NCBI GenBank assembly: GCA_963669155.1
Contig: OZ022586.1
Span: forward strand, 19,830,916-19,894,915
DNA length: 64,000 nucleotides
From: Arbacia lixula
Taxonomy: Eukaryota > Echinodermata > Echinoidea > Arbacioida > Arbaciidae
Direction: 5' to 3'
The notes under the pieces are model-generated. The model searched no databases. It was given only the letters and a program-made list of their open reading frames with translations, and was not told the origin of the DNA. Of this stretch, positions 13,010 through 27,000 are shown piece after piece (the stretch's first letter is position 1; each line of letters begins with the position of its first letter). The position numbers and the translations under genes were made by a program.

Positions 13010-16000
13010 GAGGGGGGGGGGGAGGGCGGAGAGAGGGGGCGGAGAGAGGGAAAGACATAACGGCAGAGCTAGAGAATTCATGCCTACCGCCTCCTTCAAA
13101 CGACCTTCTTGCTTGGTCTCCCTCCCCCATGTCCCAGGTCGTTTATGTTTCGGTTGGCATCCGGCTATCCGGCCAGGAAGGCGTAGTCTCTCACTGAAAG
13201 TGCGGATGGCATTTCCATGGGACGATAGCCTGGCTTCCAGGCTGCTCCGCATTTCCAAACCAAACTATTCAAGAAAGAGGTCTGGCTGCAGTAGACTAAT
13301 CATTCTCAAGTTCTTCTCCAGCTCCCCGATTGAGACAAAATGAAGAATGGTAGAGTGACTAGTCTTAGAATATTAGACTCTATTTTTCAGTTTGGATTAT
13401 AAGTGTCTAACAGCCTGAAATCAAGGATATATTTCATTGGGAAGGCTGTATGGTGGTACCGAACATGGTGGCCAAGACTCTCTCATCCCTCATCCTATCT
13501 TGTCTATGTCGGGTACTTCGTAATTGTGCTCAATACATACGCCTGGTTGCACATAGGAAAGGGATGTAGTATGCATCTTACAATAATTGTCAATGCGTTG
13601 GTGTTTCCAGTCGTAAGGGCTAACGAAATAATATAGTTTTTAATTACTAACGGCTTTCCGTAATTATTGATGCTCGTTTTATGTCCTACTTTGACAAAAG
13701 GAAGCAAGTGACAAGCCACGGAAATTTGAGTTACTGATGTTTTTGAAATGTACCCAGCACCACCTCCAAATAGGAAAAAAAAATCTGACGAGAGATATTT
13801 AAACTAACAAGATGTGGTACTTGATGCAAATGCAAATGACAACATGAATATATTGCTAATTTTCAAGAAAAGCATATTTTGTTACTTGTTTCCTTTTGTC
13901 AGAGTAGGGTATTTTTAGCATTGCTTAACTGTGTCAAAACTGGGATCACTAGTGCACGTTAAGTGGGGCGAAGCTAACATTCCCTTCCACTTGTACCTAT
14001 TACCTTTAAGGCTATTAATATGGTGTTAAATTATCCTTGCTCCAGGCTGTTTTGCACTTTCAATCCAAACTACAATATCCATGAAACGGGTCTGGCTGCA
14101 GTAAACCATTCATGAACACAGAGAAATAATTTTCAAATCCTTTTCCAGCTCACCCAAATTTGGGGCGGATGGAGAAAAGAGGAGAATGAAATTATTGTGA
14201 GTAATATAATCTACTTTGAGTCTGAATTAAAAATATCCTAACGCCTGGTAGACAGGATAATATTGATTGTGATCACAGAGTGTCATCGGCCTTTTCTGAC
14301 AAGGATAACACTGACTCTTAGAGCTACTTTTAGATATAAAAAGCGTCATTGCACCGCTGACGATTAAATGGGGGGATGTTCACGTGCAATGCCTACCGTT
14401 CAGGAAAATGTGACGATGTACGTTGTCCCACGTATTAGCCCTCGTGTTAGTGCAGGGTGCATTATCAGTTCACTGGGAGTGAGCTATCTACCTTGCCTGT
14501 GGCTACAGTCAGTGGTTTCTGGGTGAGGGACAAACATACGCAACACGGGTATCGAAAGAAAGATTCTTTTTAAGACGTGACCTGTCTTAAAGGTAAGGGG
14601 TAGAAGTGTTGAAGACTATGGGAAATGATATCAGTGGAAGGGTTCTTCTCAAAACCATAAAACCGTTGATATTTAACGCAGTCCCGACCCGGTATTGACG
14701 GGAGAACGCTTCCGCCGTCAATTGCGGCCTATGATTAGTTGTCTGATGTTACTGAAATTCGATTTGTGTGCTTCTGTAGATATGAGCAATTATTATAAAT
14801 TTGGATCGGAGCTCCCCTTTTAAATAGGTTGCAGATGAGCTGATGATCACTTGGTGATGATACAACACAACTGTCAGTCTAAGTCCGCGTCACAATCTAG
14901 TTCTCCTGGTTGTGATCGCTCATACAAGAGCTCAAGCGCCCTAATGACTTCTTTTCTGCGGGGGCATTGGTAGTTCTCGTCCCGTGAACCGCCTATGTGC
15001 CATGGGCGCATTTTTGCACCACTTATGCATACACAGTTTCAAAGAGAATATTTTGTCTGGCATATTTTAAGTTAATCATGAATGCTTTCTGCAAAAATGT
15101 GCATCTGTCTCGTTAGTCCAGATTATAGACGTTTTAATGTGTTGACTTCACTCCACTCACTCACGGCAGTCACATCTCCTCTGCCCCACGAATTGCGAGG
15201 ACCCCACGAATTCACTTGCCCATAAAAAAAAAAACGGGTTCAATGATCTGTGTGAGCCCTCATCGTTATCCGGTAGATAGGTGGTTGATATTTTAGAGAT
15301 AGGGGTTCACAGATTCGAAATTTGTCCAGACAGTGACGTAATGTCACGCATGCCGAGAAATTTTCACTCAACACGCAGACATTTGGTAAACTGAAGGGCG
15401 CCCGCACAGTCACGATTGTGGAGCTATTCTTGTTTATTCCTCCATAAAGGATGTATACGTTCTGATAAGCTTTTCAGTTTCCTCTCTGGTGTATTGTGCT
15501 GGTTCCGACAGACCTGAACATTTTACCTGTATACCTGGTTTACTGAAGGACGCCCGCACAGTCACGATTATGGATAGATATTCTTGTTTACTCATTAATT
15601 TGATTTAAAGGATGTATACATTCTTTATAAAGTTTCTAGTTTCCTCTTCTGTGTATTGTGCTGGCCCAGAATGGCTTACGCAATTTACCTGCAGAGCTGT
15701 ATGTGTATAAGGAAGTCGTCTGGTGGTTTTATTACGAGTGTCCGTTATTTCCCTTCTTCTCACTCCACGCCTCGGGATGAAAGATGGAGACGTGCAGAAA
15801 TGCGTGTTGTTCACAGACTTCACACTGCTCACAATGATTATTAATAGATTGAGTCGTCTGGCGATGGTGTATAGATATAAAGGCCTACATGATATCAAGC
15901 ACGATCTGCTATTTTTTTTCTAATATATCATTTTTTAGAAGAAAAGACCACGAGACTCGTTCAGGGCCCTGTTTTAGAAAAAAAAATGCGATTGATCGTA

Positions 16001-19000
16001 ACTTACGTATCGATTATCTGTTTTATAACTCTGTATATTATAGATAGGGGATTGGACTTACGATCGATTCATGCCAATTGTAGCTCTTTATAAGACATGA
16101 CCAAGTAATCATAGTAAAATTGATCTGTACATGTTTGGTTTCAGGATCACCTGAATGAACGGATTCAAACTGGGACAATCCTCGAAATGACTGGAGAAAG
16201 TACGGTCAAGCCATTATTCGTACCCTGTAATATTCACAACTTCTATCCTTTACGTGTAAAAGGCAAATTAAAATTTAAACACTTTTGATACAGCATAATT
16301 TAGACATTTTCATCACATGACTTCTCCTAACATCAATTCGCTTTCTTTATGTAATAACATCGCTTTCTCTCCGCTCTTACATGTTGTAAAACACCTTACA
16401 AAGCTTGAGATACGACTTCAATTTAATATTTGATTTAAACAACTTCTTTACTGCGTTTCCGTTTTCATTCTGAAATGACGTTCATATTTTTTATTCATAT
16501 TCCAAATATAAAATAAAGTATTAGTTATAATAAACATGCTATAGACATATTTATTTATATTTGGCACTTTGCAGATGCCGTTATTTTTTCCTGTTTACAT
16601 TCCTGAAAAATTGTCACATCTTCTTTTTATTTTTCATGTTTATTCTGTTTTGTCTTTCTTCATCACATTCTTTCTCTTTTCCGCCCTCGTACTCAACGCC
16701 CCATCGATTTGCTACCCTTGAAAAAACGACATAGACAATGCTACACTAATTAATCCTCTATGATTCAGTCACGCCCTGTTTAACAGTCCATCTCTCACCA
16801 GACACGTCAAATGATAAATGTGTCTATTCTACTCGTATATAACTGATATCAAACCGACTCATCACTCATCTCTTGTTAACCCGAATAGATGCAATCTTCA
16901 AATCCAGTTTTCCGGTACGGTATAAGAACAAAAAATAGTGCGAAAGAAGGCAAAGACCGTCTTGGATAATTCAGGATGCTGCGCCATTCCGAGAAAGAGA
17001 GTAAAATGCTAGAAATGATATATAATCCGCGTTTCCTTCGAGACGACGTATAGAGGTAATTGGAAGGGCTTCCGGTGTGGTTGATAATGGTGACATTTTA
17101 GGGGTCCCAGTTGGGCCCATGGTAGCATATCAGGCCGACTTTCAGGCTGTTGGAGATTTTTAAACCAAACTGCTATGCAATTGATGGGTTTGGCTGCAGT
17201 ATACTGGTCAGACTTGATCTCCTCTCTGGCTCACCCCAGCAAAGAGGAGAGTGATAAATTGACAAGTCTGTGAGTTCTAGACTCTATTTCTTCAGCCAGG
17301 CTAGTGTCATATAAGGTCAAGTTGGCTTTAAACATTGAATAAGCGACATGAAGGAAAGAAAGTATAAATTCGAATCTGAAAGGTGGTATATTTCTTCTCC
17401 GCCGTGACCACGCGGTAAACTTGCACACGGAATTTGTTACCCATTACATCTTTGACTACATCTCGTTCTCCGAAGACTCGTTATAGTTACATACGATCTG
17501 TTATTCTGAGGGTTCGATAGACCCACAATGGCATAGGTTTCATTTTTCCGAAACTGAAATATGGCATTCAGAAATGGTTCAGAAATAATAATAAAAAATG
17601 TTTCAACTCCACTCAAATGATATACATAGGAAGATTAATTATCAAGTTTACGACTGATTGTGATTGTGAAGACAACTAGGAGATATATTTCCATTTCCAA
17701 ATTTCATTCAAATTAGAAAAGAATTCGAGCCACAGACGCAAACTACACAAGTGCAGGATTGGAATCCGACCTCACTCTTTTACAAATTCTACCTCTATGT
17801 TGTTACTGTGGCTTATGACTATGCCCCCCCCCCCCCATCTAAAAAAGTACAAAAACAAAAGATTGTTAAATTGTTAGAATTAGAGCCCAAATTAATACAA
17901 GTCCCGTTCCTGATATACCGTGATACAAAGCAAGGCAGAATATGTGTCTGAAAGATTACCATTCACATCGCGTCATGAACTCTAATCTAAGCTTTATTAC
18001 AACATACCAATAGGAGGCTGCCCTAACTTTAAAACCTAAATCCCCCCAAATCCTAATCCTTAAACTTGAACACTAGACCCTCTTTAACTCTATGTGCACA
18101 AAAAGTCACTTTCTTCACAAGTAATACTCCTAAATCGCATAGATCAACAGATTACCTGTCACATAAAGGGGACTGGGTGGTACAAAAGTAAGTCTTCGCG
18201 ATCCATTTTCTATCTTGCTTTGAAGAGGAGGACAAAATGCCTAGTAACCTATTTTTGCTCTGACCTTAGCTTGCATGCCTGATTTGTCAGCAGAGTGGAG
18301 GAGTTTGGCGGGAAGCGCAGGATTTCTGCCTTAAATTACTAGGCTGAAAGAAAGCTGCCGTCCAGACCGCGTCACGGAATGACCCATCAGTTTGACGAAC
18401 TCTTCATCAACTCCTTCTTCTTTTTCTTCTTCTTCTTCTTCTTCTTCTTCTTCTTCTTCTTCTTCTTCTTCTTCTTCTTCGTCTTCTTCTCCTTCTTCTT
18501 CTTCTTCTTCTTCTTCTTCTTCTTCTTCTTCTTCTCCTTCTTCTCCTTCTTCGTCTCCCTTTTTCTTCCCCATCATGCCCGTCTTGTTTTATTTGTTCTT
18601 GTTTCCTATCGATTTCCTTCTTTTTCTTGTCCACCTCCTCATCTTAGTTTCCGCTCATCTTACTTCATTTATCATGATAATTACCATCACTTGATCACAC
18701 AAAAAATGCATGTGCAAAGAATATCAGATGATATCACACATCACGGTGGGTTCTATAATTGTAATGATTGTATTGTAATGATTAAAATGTATCGAATTAG
18801 CTTCCATGTAGTTAAATAATTGTGGAAAGTCCAAAATCATGGGATTGTTTAAAGTCGTTTGCGCCTTCGTTTTGTCAGTTATGGGGCACAATCATTCTGC
18901 CGTTATGACTGAATCTCGATTTTATTCCATCCCGATGATTTTATTCTTTTGAGACGGTGGCCTCGTGGTGCCCTGGAACCAAATAAGAATAGGAAATTGC

Positions 19001-22000
19001 AGAAAAGCAGTATTACAATCCATTGATTACAGATCTAGCACAATGAAGCTATTCCTCCCTTACCATGTTTACCTTTAATACACTTCCTTTTTTTTTTTTA
19101 GCAAAAGCACACCTTACCTCATAGTCGACATTCTTCTTTCAAAGTATGCTGGATAGCTCAACCTAACTAACATAACTGATTTTTGCTGATGAAGAATCCC
19201 TATCCATACCTCATGATTATGATGGTAGCACATGGTGCTCACTGATGATCACATAATTACCGACAACCTTACCTGCCTATCACGATAGAAAAATTAGGAT
19301 ATAAGAACACCTCAAAAGGGCTATATTAAGAAACATCTCGTAAGTCACGGTTCCAGGCAAGCGTACATGAACCCCAACCTGTCACTAGATGTTATGACGA
19401 CAACGTTTTAGGTGTCGCTTAAACTTTCGCCTGAAGGTTATTAGTTAAAACTCTTTTTATGTCGCGTGTCTATTTTTTCACCAGTAATGAGCACAGAACA
19501 CATATCTGTCTGACACGTGGAGGGTTTATTACACCGAAAGGCATAAACTTAGCCAAGGTGTATGGGGAACTAAAGGGTGAACAGGGGATGTCTCGTATTC
19601 CAACGACTACACCCTGGATGATATTCTTCCACGTAACCATGACTACCATCCCCACAGAACATTGACCCCGAGGGACAAGGCTCCCCAGGACAATAACCCC
19701 TAGAGTAATACTCCCCTGGAAACTTAAATCCAAAGGTCACTGTCCCTCAGGACAATCGCATGCAGGACATTTACTAAATATGAATACTTAAAGAATTGGA
19801 AATACTCAAAAGAGAAACTGCCAGGATACTGTATCGAAACTAACACTCCGTACCTCCGTATGAAAGTATGAGCGTGGGTAGTAAAGGAAACGAGTTATAC
19901 AATAAAATCTGTTTTTAAAGTGACCGCCTGTATATAAGTGTCACTTGTCTCTAAAGACCGTATTTTTGTTTCCTTTGAATAAACGTTCTTATTGGGACGT
20001 ATATTAATGTTATCTGTTCATTGAGACCACATGTTCATAAAGGCTGATTTCTTGTCTTCCTTAAACGGGCTTTATGTACAGGTTTCACTCTATAAACCTA
20101 TATATATATATCTATAAACCGATGGCTGCCTTTTTGCATGTCAAACAAATAAAATTGTGTAAATACCGCAGAATAGCGAGGGAATTACTGTACAAGAACT
20201 TCCCTCACCATATTAGTGGAAAGTGCAAAGTTACTTTGTGCGGAATTACATTGATTGCTAGATTTTCGAGTAGGATCCTGTAGCCTAAAGGCCGGTGACC
20301 GCTATAGCGCATTATGTTATCCTAATCTAGCCCACCTGTTATCTCCTCCGCCCCCATCCCCTCCCCCTGCTCATCCTCATATGTCCATTCAATCTTACAA
20401 TTACCGTATCCCCAGGCGACTTTGAGTCAAAATATAATTCAATTATCTGATAGCTCTGACCCCCAAACAGTCCGCTGACAGCAGGATTTGATCACACCCG
20501 TCATTATTTCTGTAGATTATGTTGCTTCTCCAGGCACCTTAACCATCTCGTTGTCATTTACATACATTCCCCTTTAAAAAAAAAGTCAGTCCTGTAATGT
20601 ACCACACAACGCAGCTGTATATTGCTCATGTTTTTGTCTTTTACTCTGAAATTTGAGTATGTTGTAGCTGAGTCTACAAGCAATCGTATCTGTGGTCTCC
20701 GTTTTTTTTTTGGTCAGATGCCGAGATCGTGGCAAAATGTCAGCTTAAATATCGATATTCTAAATCATTCTAGCCCATGCAGTGCATTACGTGTTAAGTA
20801 AATTGGAAGATTTGTGGATGAATTGGTAAAGCCCCTGTAAGAACGCGCGACCCCGGTTCGAATCCTGGGGTGGGTAGGGTCACTACTTCATTCCTTTTGT
20901 GATTCCAATGTGATTTTTGCTACCGTCATTTGTTCTATCCCTTACTTTGTCCTACTCTCTGAGATTTCTTTCCCATTTTTTCTCTCACCCCTTTACCTTA
21001 AATGAGTATTAATTACATTTTGTTAGCACATACATGTGACCACATAGGCAAGTCTCTAACATGCTTGTATATTGTAGGTGCGCTATGAGCTGTCTTCAGC
21101 GATGCCTCTGCTTTCTAATAGATGGTGTCACCATGGAAGGTCCATGGTTTCACCGTGCATTTGCCATTCCATGTCCTTGCATAAATTTGCCAGTACAGAC
21201 CACATGATACTTGTCCAAAGGTATGTCTCATCTAAAATATAGTATTCGTGTGCCCTTGAAGCCGTTTAGCGCAGGTTATGTATAAAAACGCAACAGAGGA
21301 AATTTTGCCTGGCACAGAAAACGATCATTGTGCCAAGTTCATAATCAATTAATTCAATTTGTCTTTTTTCGAGCGCATGAATAGTTTATATACAGTAACT
21401 CCACATCAACGCATGGATTGAAATGTTAAATCTTTGTTTTTCATTTCCTTTTCCCATTCCAAGCCGTTTATTTTGCATCTTGGTAGCATTACAGTTTATT
21501 TCTTCTAGTGCATTTTCTAACATTCTGGTCAACGCATATGTCACAATTTTGTTTTAGGGGTCATTATTGTTCAATGAATCCTTGGTTGTACAATATGCAG
21601 ATAAATGTTCAATTGGTCTTACAGGTCATCGGACCTTCAAATCACTAGTTCTATGATTTATTGGCCCTACAGACCATTCAGTTCAACAGCTATTGGTCTT
21701 ACATCAGACCATTTGTTTAAAGAGTTCTTGGTCATACAAACCATTCGTTCTAAAATCCATCTGTCGCATTGGCCACTACCCATGCAGGTCAATGGACCTA
21801 CAATTTAGTGTTCATACAACAGGTGTACAAGTTATTGATTGTAGTAGCAGATAGGACATTGGTCCTACAGGACTTCGGTACGGACCATTTGTTAAACGGT
21901 GGCTAAGGCATGGTTCCCAGTGATCCCTAGCATTAGCCAGTAATCCATAGATCCATGGAACCTATATGGATCCTATAAGTACGTAGTAGGGCTCATGAAT

Positions 22001-23995
22001 CCTATAAGTACGTAGTACTATTACTGCCCATGATACAACAAACGAGTTTTAACCTTGCTATCCATTTTTTGTTTCCTCCCAACATGATATGCGTATTGCC
22101 AATGTAAGAATACCCTTGACGTAAGATCAAATCAAAACCAAAAAGAGACGCACGGTGCTATTCTCATTTCTCTACCCCAACCCCCCACCCCACCCCGCAC
22201 CTCACCCACACCCATTGCCGACCCCACAGGACACTACGCCAGACTGGCCACGCCGCCCAACACCACGGGGGGAGAGTCCCGCATCCTTACCCCACCTCTG
22301 GAGCTGACGGAAGGCACGGCTGAGCTCACCTTCTTCTACCACATGTTCGACCCCATCCCGACCGACTTCAAGGGAACCATCAACGTCTACGGCTGCAACA
22401 GGGACTTGGTCTGGAGCCGGTCAATCAACCTGGGTAACTTTTGGGTGAAGGCGACTGTCAAGCTGTCCTGCGATTCGCCGTTCAGGGTAAGAACTAGCCC
22501 ACTTCCTGTACCATTTGATATTTTGTACAGCCTAATTTATTACATCTTCACACGAAGTTCTATGGAGGCGCAAGAGACCTTATTAGAGGAAGGATAACCA
22601 TTTTGTTGGTTCAAACATGAAATTGTGTTACTATCACGAAAAATGTAACAACATACCTTATAAGATCTCCCCTAACCAATATTAAAACTGGAAAGGCTTA
22701 AAGCGGAGTCATATAGCGATCGATGAGGTTTTAAAGGGATCGTCCAAGCCCTGCTCATGTTCCGGTTCATGTAGCTTAGAGACCGGAGATCACTGTCCAC
22801 TCCACAGGGCATGCATTGGTACGAGCAATTCCCGCTGATCGACTCATCGCGCACCGACTGAAGCAACCGGTACATGATGTATGTAGAATACGGTCGCTAC
22901 GAAGCGGGGGGTTTCAAACATAGACATGGATAGTTTTTCCATTTTTCCTGAAAGAGTTTACGAAGCTTTGACTGTGAGATATATAACATCCGAATGCGAA
23001 ACTACCTAATCGAGTAATATGAAATTGTGTTAAATCGTAAATACTACTAGATCCGCAACCATAAAGAGCCAATCTGCCATCTCCATTGCTGCTCGACTTT
23101 GACAAAAGGAAACAAGTGACAAATCACTCAGGTATGTGTAATTGGTATTCCTAGATTGTACCTATCATTCTCTACATACAGACAAAATTTGGAGAAGAAA
23201 TATTAATCTTGCTGGTAGATACTCAATCTGACATGATGTTGTGTTGCACTGATGCCAATGCACATGACGTTTATTTTGTTAATTTACAAAAAGAGTAATC
23301 GTTTGTTAGTTGCTTCCTTTTGTTAAAGTAGAGCAGACTCATTCCATTTCAGTTTTGATTTCTGGATACCATGAACATGATGAAAGGAATCGTCTAAACG
23401 TGATTACGTGGTTGAAATTAAACGGATTCCAGGCCCGCGGTGATGACGGCAGAATGGTTCTGTGATGATAACGACTCATAATCATTACCACTTCTACCCT
23501 TTACCGTTTCGTTCGGAAACAAGCATAAACCATATTTGGACATAATTGTGTACATCTTTTGGTCAAAGGAACCCCTTTGCAGCTAAAACTAAGACGTAGT
23601 TCAAATAGAACAAACAAATAACTGAAAAAATACCGGCCATGTGGGCAAGCGAAGACAAATTTAGATATGATAATATTAAGTCCTAAAGGATATTAATCTT
23701 AAGGAAATTGTATCATTTATTTGTCACTCATCATCAAATTTGGTGCTAGATTAGGCAAAGTGCATAAGTATCATTTCTTCACGTGACAGGCCCCATAGGA
23801 CGCAATGTAATAAACCTCCTGATTCTTTAAGAAAGCGAGGGAAAATCTCCTGAGCTAAAAAAAAATGCTGCAAAAACTTCTGACTCAAGTGTCCCCTCAA
23901 GATAGAGGAAGAGTCACATCTTGTAAATCGCCTCACAGTTTATGCCGGGTATTTTTAGCTCGACGACTCGTGGAGAAGTAAAGAGAAAGGCCTGG

Positions 23996-24027
<32 letters not shown>

Positions 24028-27000
24028 GAGAGAGAGAAATTACGAGTTTATGGCTTTATTGGTTTACATTGAGGAGCAAGGAGAGTATATTCATAGACAG
24101 GTCTTTTCCGTTTTCCCCCATTCCTTGGCCCCCTTGGCTTCCGCAAAGTCGTCCCTACATCCAGCTCTCGCGGCGCGGCGCTGCACGGCGCAGCCAGCCC
24201 GGCCTGCACGCGGCGAGGGGGAAACAATCTCGAGAAGACCCGGACTAATGGTCTTGTCATATTTCGTAGCACTGTGATGAGACGAAGTGAAAATCCTGTC
24301 AGCGTCTCAAAATAGACTGTTCGACCCCTCACACATCGCATGCCGTCTCGTAGGCTTTCAGGCGAGCAAGTTTTAAAGAGTTGACGTCTTCATAAGTATA
24401 GGCCTATCGATCTGGTTGGAAGACTGAATCGTTTCTGGATATCGAGACGATGGATTTGTGAGATACAAAGCTCTATAGGCTTTCACTTACTCGAAGTGGA
24501 GCTAGGTTTAACTACTTCACGTTTTCTTCAGAAGTACAGGTGTATATCAATTTGATTGGGAGACTGAACTGTGTATGGCTGTAGAGACTGGATTTGTAAG
24601 GTACAAAGCTCAATAGACCTTGACTTATAGTCGAAGTCGAGCTAGGTTTAACAAGTCGGCGTCTTCTTCGGTGGTATCTCGATCTGGTTGACGTCGTAGA
24701 ATCGTTCCTGGATATCGGTTATGGATTTTCCTAAGATATAAAGCTCCAAGACGGCAGTGTACCCTTTTCTTTTGAACCAGTTATCTCCACTTTCCTTGGG
24801 TTGCATAGATTTGTGGATTTACACGTACAGACGTAAAAGGTAAGTAGCGAGATTCAGTCTTGATCGTATCTGTCATACTTGTATTCCACAGATTGTGCAT
24901 TCGTTTTTGGTTCACTTCTAAGATCAACATTTTTAAATTATTTGCCTATCCATCCTTGCGTTCTCACAAATCCCATTCATCAGAGTTTTGCTTGGCACAT
25001 TACACGCATTAAGGATTGATTTATTTGGGTACCTTTTGAAGCTTACGTGAGATGTATATGTTCCGATATTACCTCCGTAAATATTGTACAGTTTTAGTTC
25101 CATTAAAATTTAGGTAGATGAGACAAAAAGTGTTATCACTCGTATCATACATGATACATTCCAATGACAATCAGTAAATCATCTGCACAACGCAAACAAA
25201 AACAAATACAAATGAATGTATATCGTTATATCCACACAATAACAACAAGTTCTCGTGTGTGTGTTTAAGAAATATATACGCATTCCCCCTAGTATCAATG
25301 ATAGCGTGCTCCGTCCTGGAAATGAATGTTAACCATTTAGACAGAAAGCTCGAAGCCAGAAGAATTTGAACCTCATCTACTGCTTACCGTGCAGCGACTT
25401 GACCGCCAGGCTTTTTCTAATCAATGGATTAAGACGATAACATTGAAACAAATAGCCTATCTAAGAGTCTCATTTCGTCAAGTCAAAATTCAAAAAAGCC
25501 CCAGAAGGCCCTTTTACTAAAGTCTAGAAGACTTCGAGCATGTCGAGTGTTTTCATAAATAGTATCGTGAAGTTATATTAGTCACACGGTTTTTACTCCC
25601 CGGGCCCGGGTATCATCAATTTGAGATACGCGTAAGTTCACTGTCATCAGTAGTCACGGAACAATTCACCACAGTCATGATAGTTCCGCGATGATCAGAT
25701 ACATGTATCGCCTATATCAAAAGTGCAGCTAGGCGATAGTGATATAACTAAACCACATCAATATATTGACTCACCCCAGCTCAATTACTTAATTCATGTA
25801 AAAGAATTGTTATTTTAAATCGCGATGCAATCATTACGCAATAATGCGTCTACTTAAATGCCAGCTTAAGATATGTTATAGCTTCCCTGTATGTGCAATG
25901 CATTATATCATATATTTGCTTTTGTTGTTGTTATGAGGTATTGCATATGGTTTTTTTTTTCTGTTGTATAGTGATATTTACTGAATTAATAAGAAAATGT
26001 GTGAAATGAAGTGATTTGTAACCATATAACTGATATCGCACTTCTATGTGTTGTCCTCCAATCTCTTGGACGCAGTGATCACGTTAAGCTATAACTTTGT
26101 GTTTATATAACACGATTGCTGCATGTTATATGCTCTGATTTTAGGTAATGGGTACTACCAGTGATACAGACTACCGGATCCGTAATTAACGGAGCGCCAT
26201 TCTACTACGACGATGAAACGCATACTTGTTTGGAAATACCAGGAAGGAATAATGTAAAAATGATTAAATTGTTGAAGTCAAACGAAATCCACACCGTGCA
26301 TTGCCGTGCGATTTCACACACGTTAGAGCATACTGTCGACTCCTGCCGAGTTTCATGACTTTTGCAAAAGGGGACACACTGTCTTTAAATGTGTAAGATG
26401 TGCAAAGCTGATGCGAGGCTGCACTGCCGCGGTTACACACGACTCTTTATTCCGTATATGTGAAAACGTTTCTATGAACATGATGAAAACACTTTCGTCC
26501 TTGATATTATCAGGTAGATGCAATATGCAATGCACCAAGACCTCGCACATTACATCACACCTGTTTTATTAAATGAGTTAAACTTGCAGTCAAACATTAA
26601 ATTGCTATAACTTCTGAACTCACTTCTCCGATATTGCATGGTTATGATGCGAACCTACCCTTTAAATGGGTCAAGAATTGAAAGCTGCTATTTATAATTG
26701 ATTCATAAGCATGTGTAATGTTCTACCGGTATATGTCTCCCGCTGCTGACACCTGTTTAGTGCATCGGGATGTTACTCACAGTTTAGTTAGGTAATCGAA
26801 GGAGCGACGGTGTTACTAGTCAAGTTTACCATGTTTACTATGTCTATATTATTTCGTTCAAATTGTTGGGTGATTTGTTGATCTATACATTTGTGGAAAG
26901 AGTAATGTAATCTAAAAATCAATGTTGCCATTTTTGGTAAGCCAGCATGGGGGCCACTCTGGCATTTCAATATGGCCGCCATAATTTAACTTTTTTGCCT

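Larger units (their letters stand above)
2969..22229 (+). other. MAM gene intron 1 (19.3 kb)
   Basis: No coding exon was found. It holds the MITEs and foldbacks at 3000-17310 listed separately, the 94-bp satellite, simple repeats at 12800-13050 and 18419-18560, a SINE at 20812 and degenerate minisatellites at 19650-19765 and 21590-21900. Poly-A and AAAC-type simple sequence lies at 7214-7294 and poly-C at 7640-7660 and 17824-17836. Stretches 4700-7200, 10700-11260, 11700-12800, 14270-15380, 16110-17100, 17320-18410 and 18600-19650 show nothing I can name. One small direct duplication is present: 32 identical bases at 6823-6854 and 6869-6900. Confidence 0.7.

Noticed and set aside
12689..13258. 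189-codon minus-strand frame
   Set aside because: Runs through AT and AG microsatellites and a family C MITE; composition follows the repeats.
18331..18819. Open frames encoding poly-Phe, poly-Ser, poly-Glu and poly-Arg
   Set aside because: All are translations of one TTC microsatellite in different frames and strands.
22487..22597. Extension of MAM exon 2 to the in-frame stop
   Set aside because: A good GTAAGA donor ends MAM similarity exactly where exon 3 resumes it.
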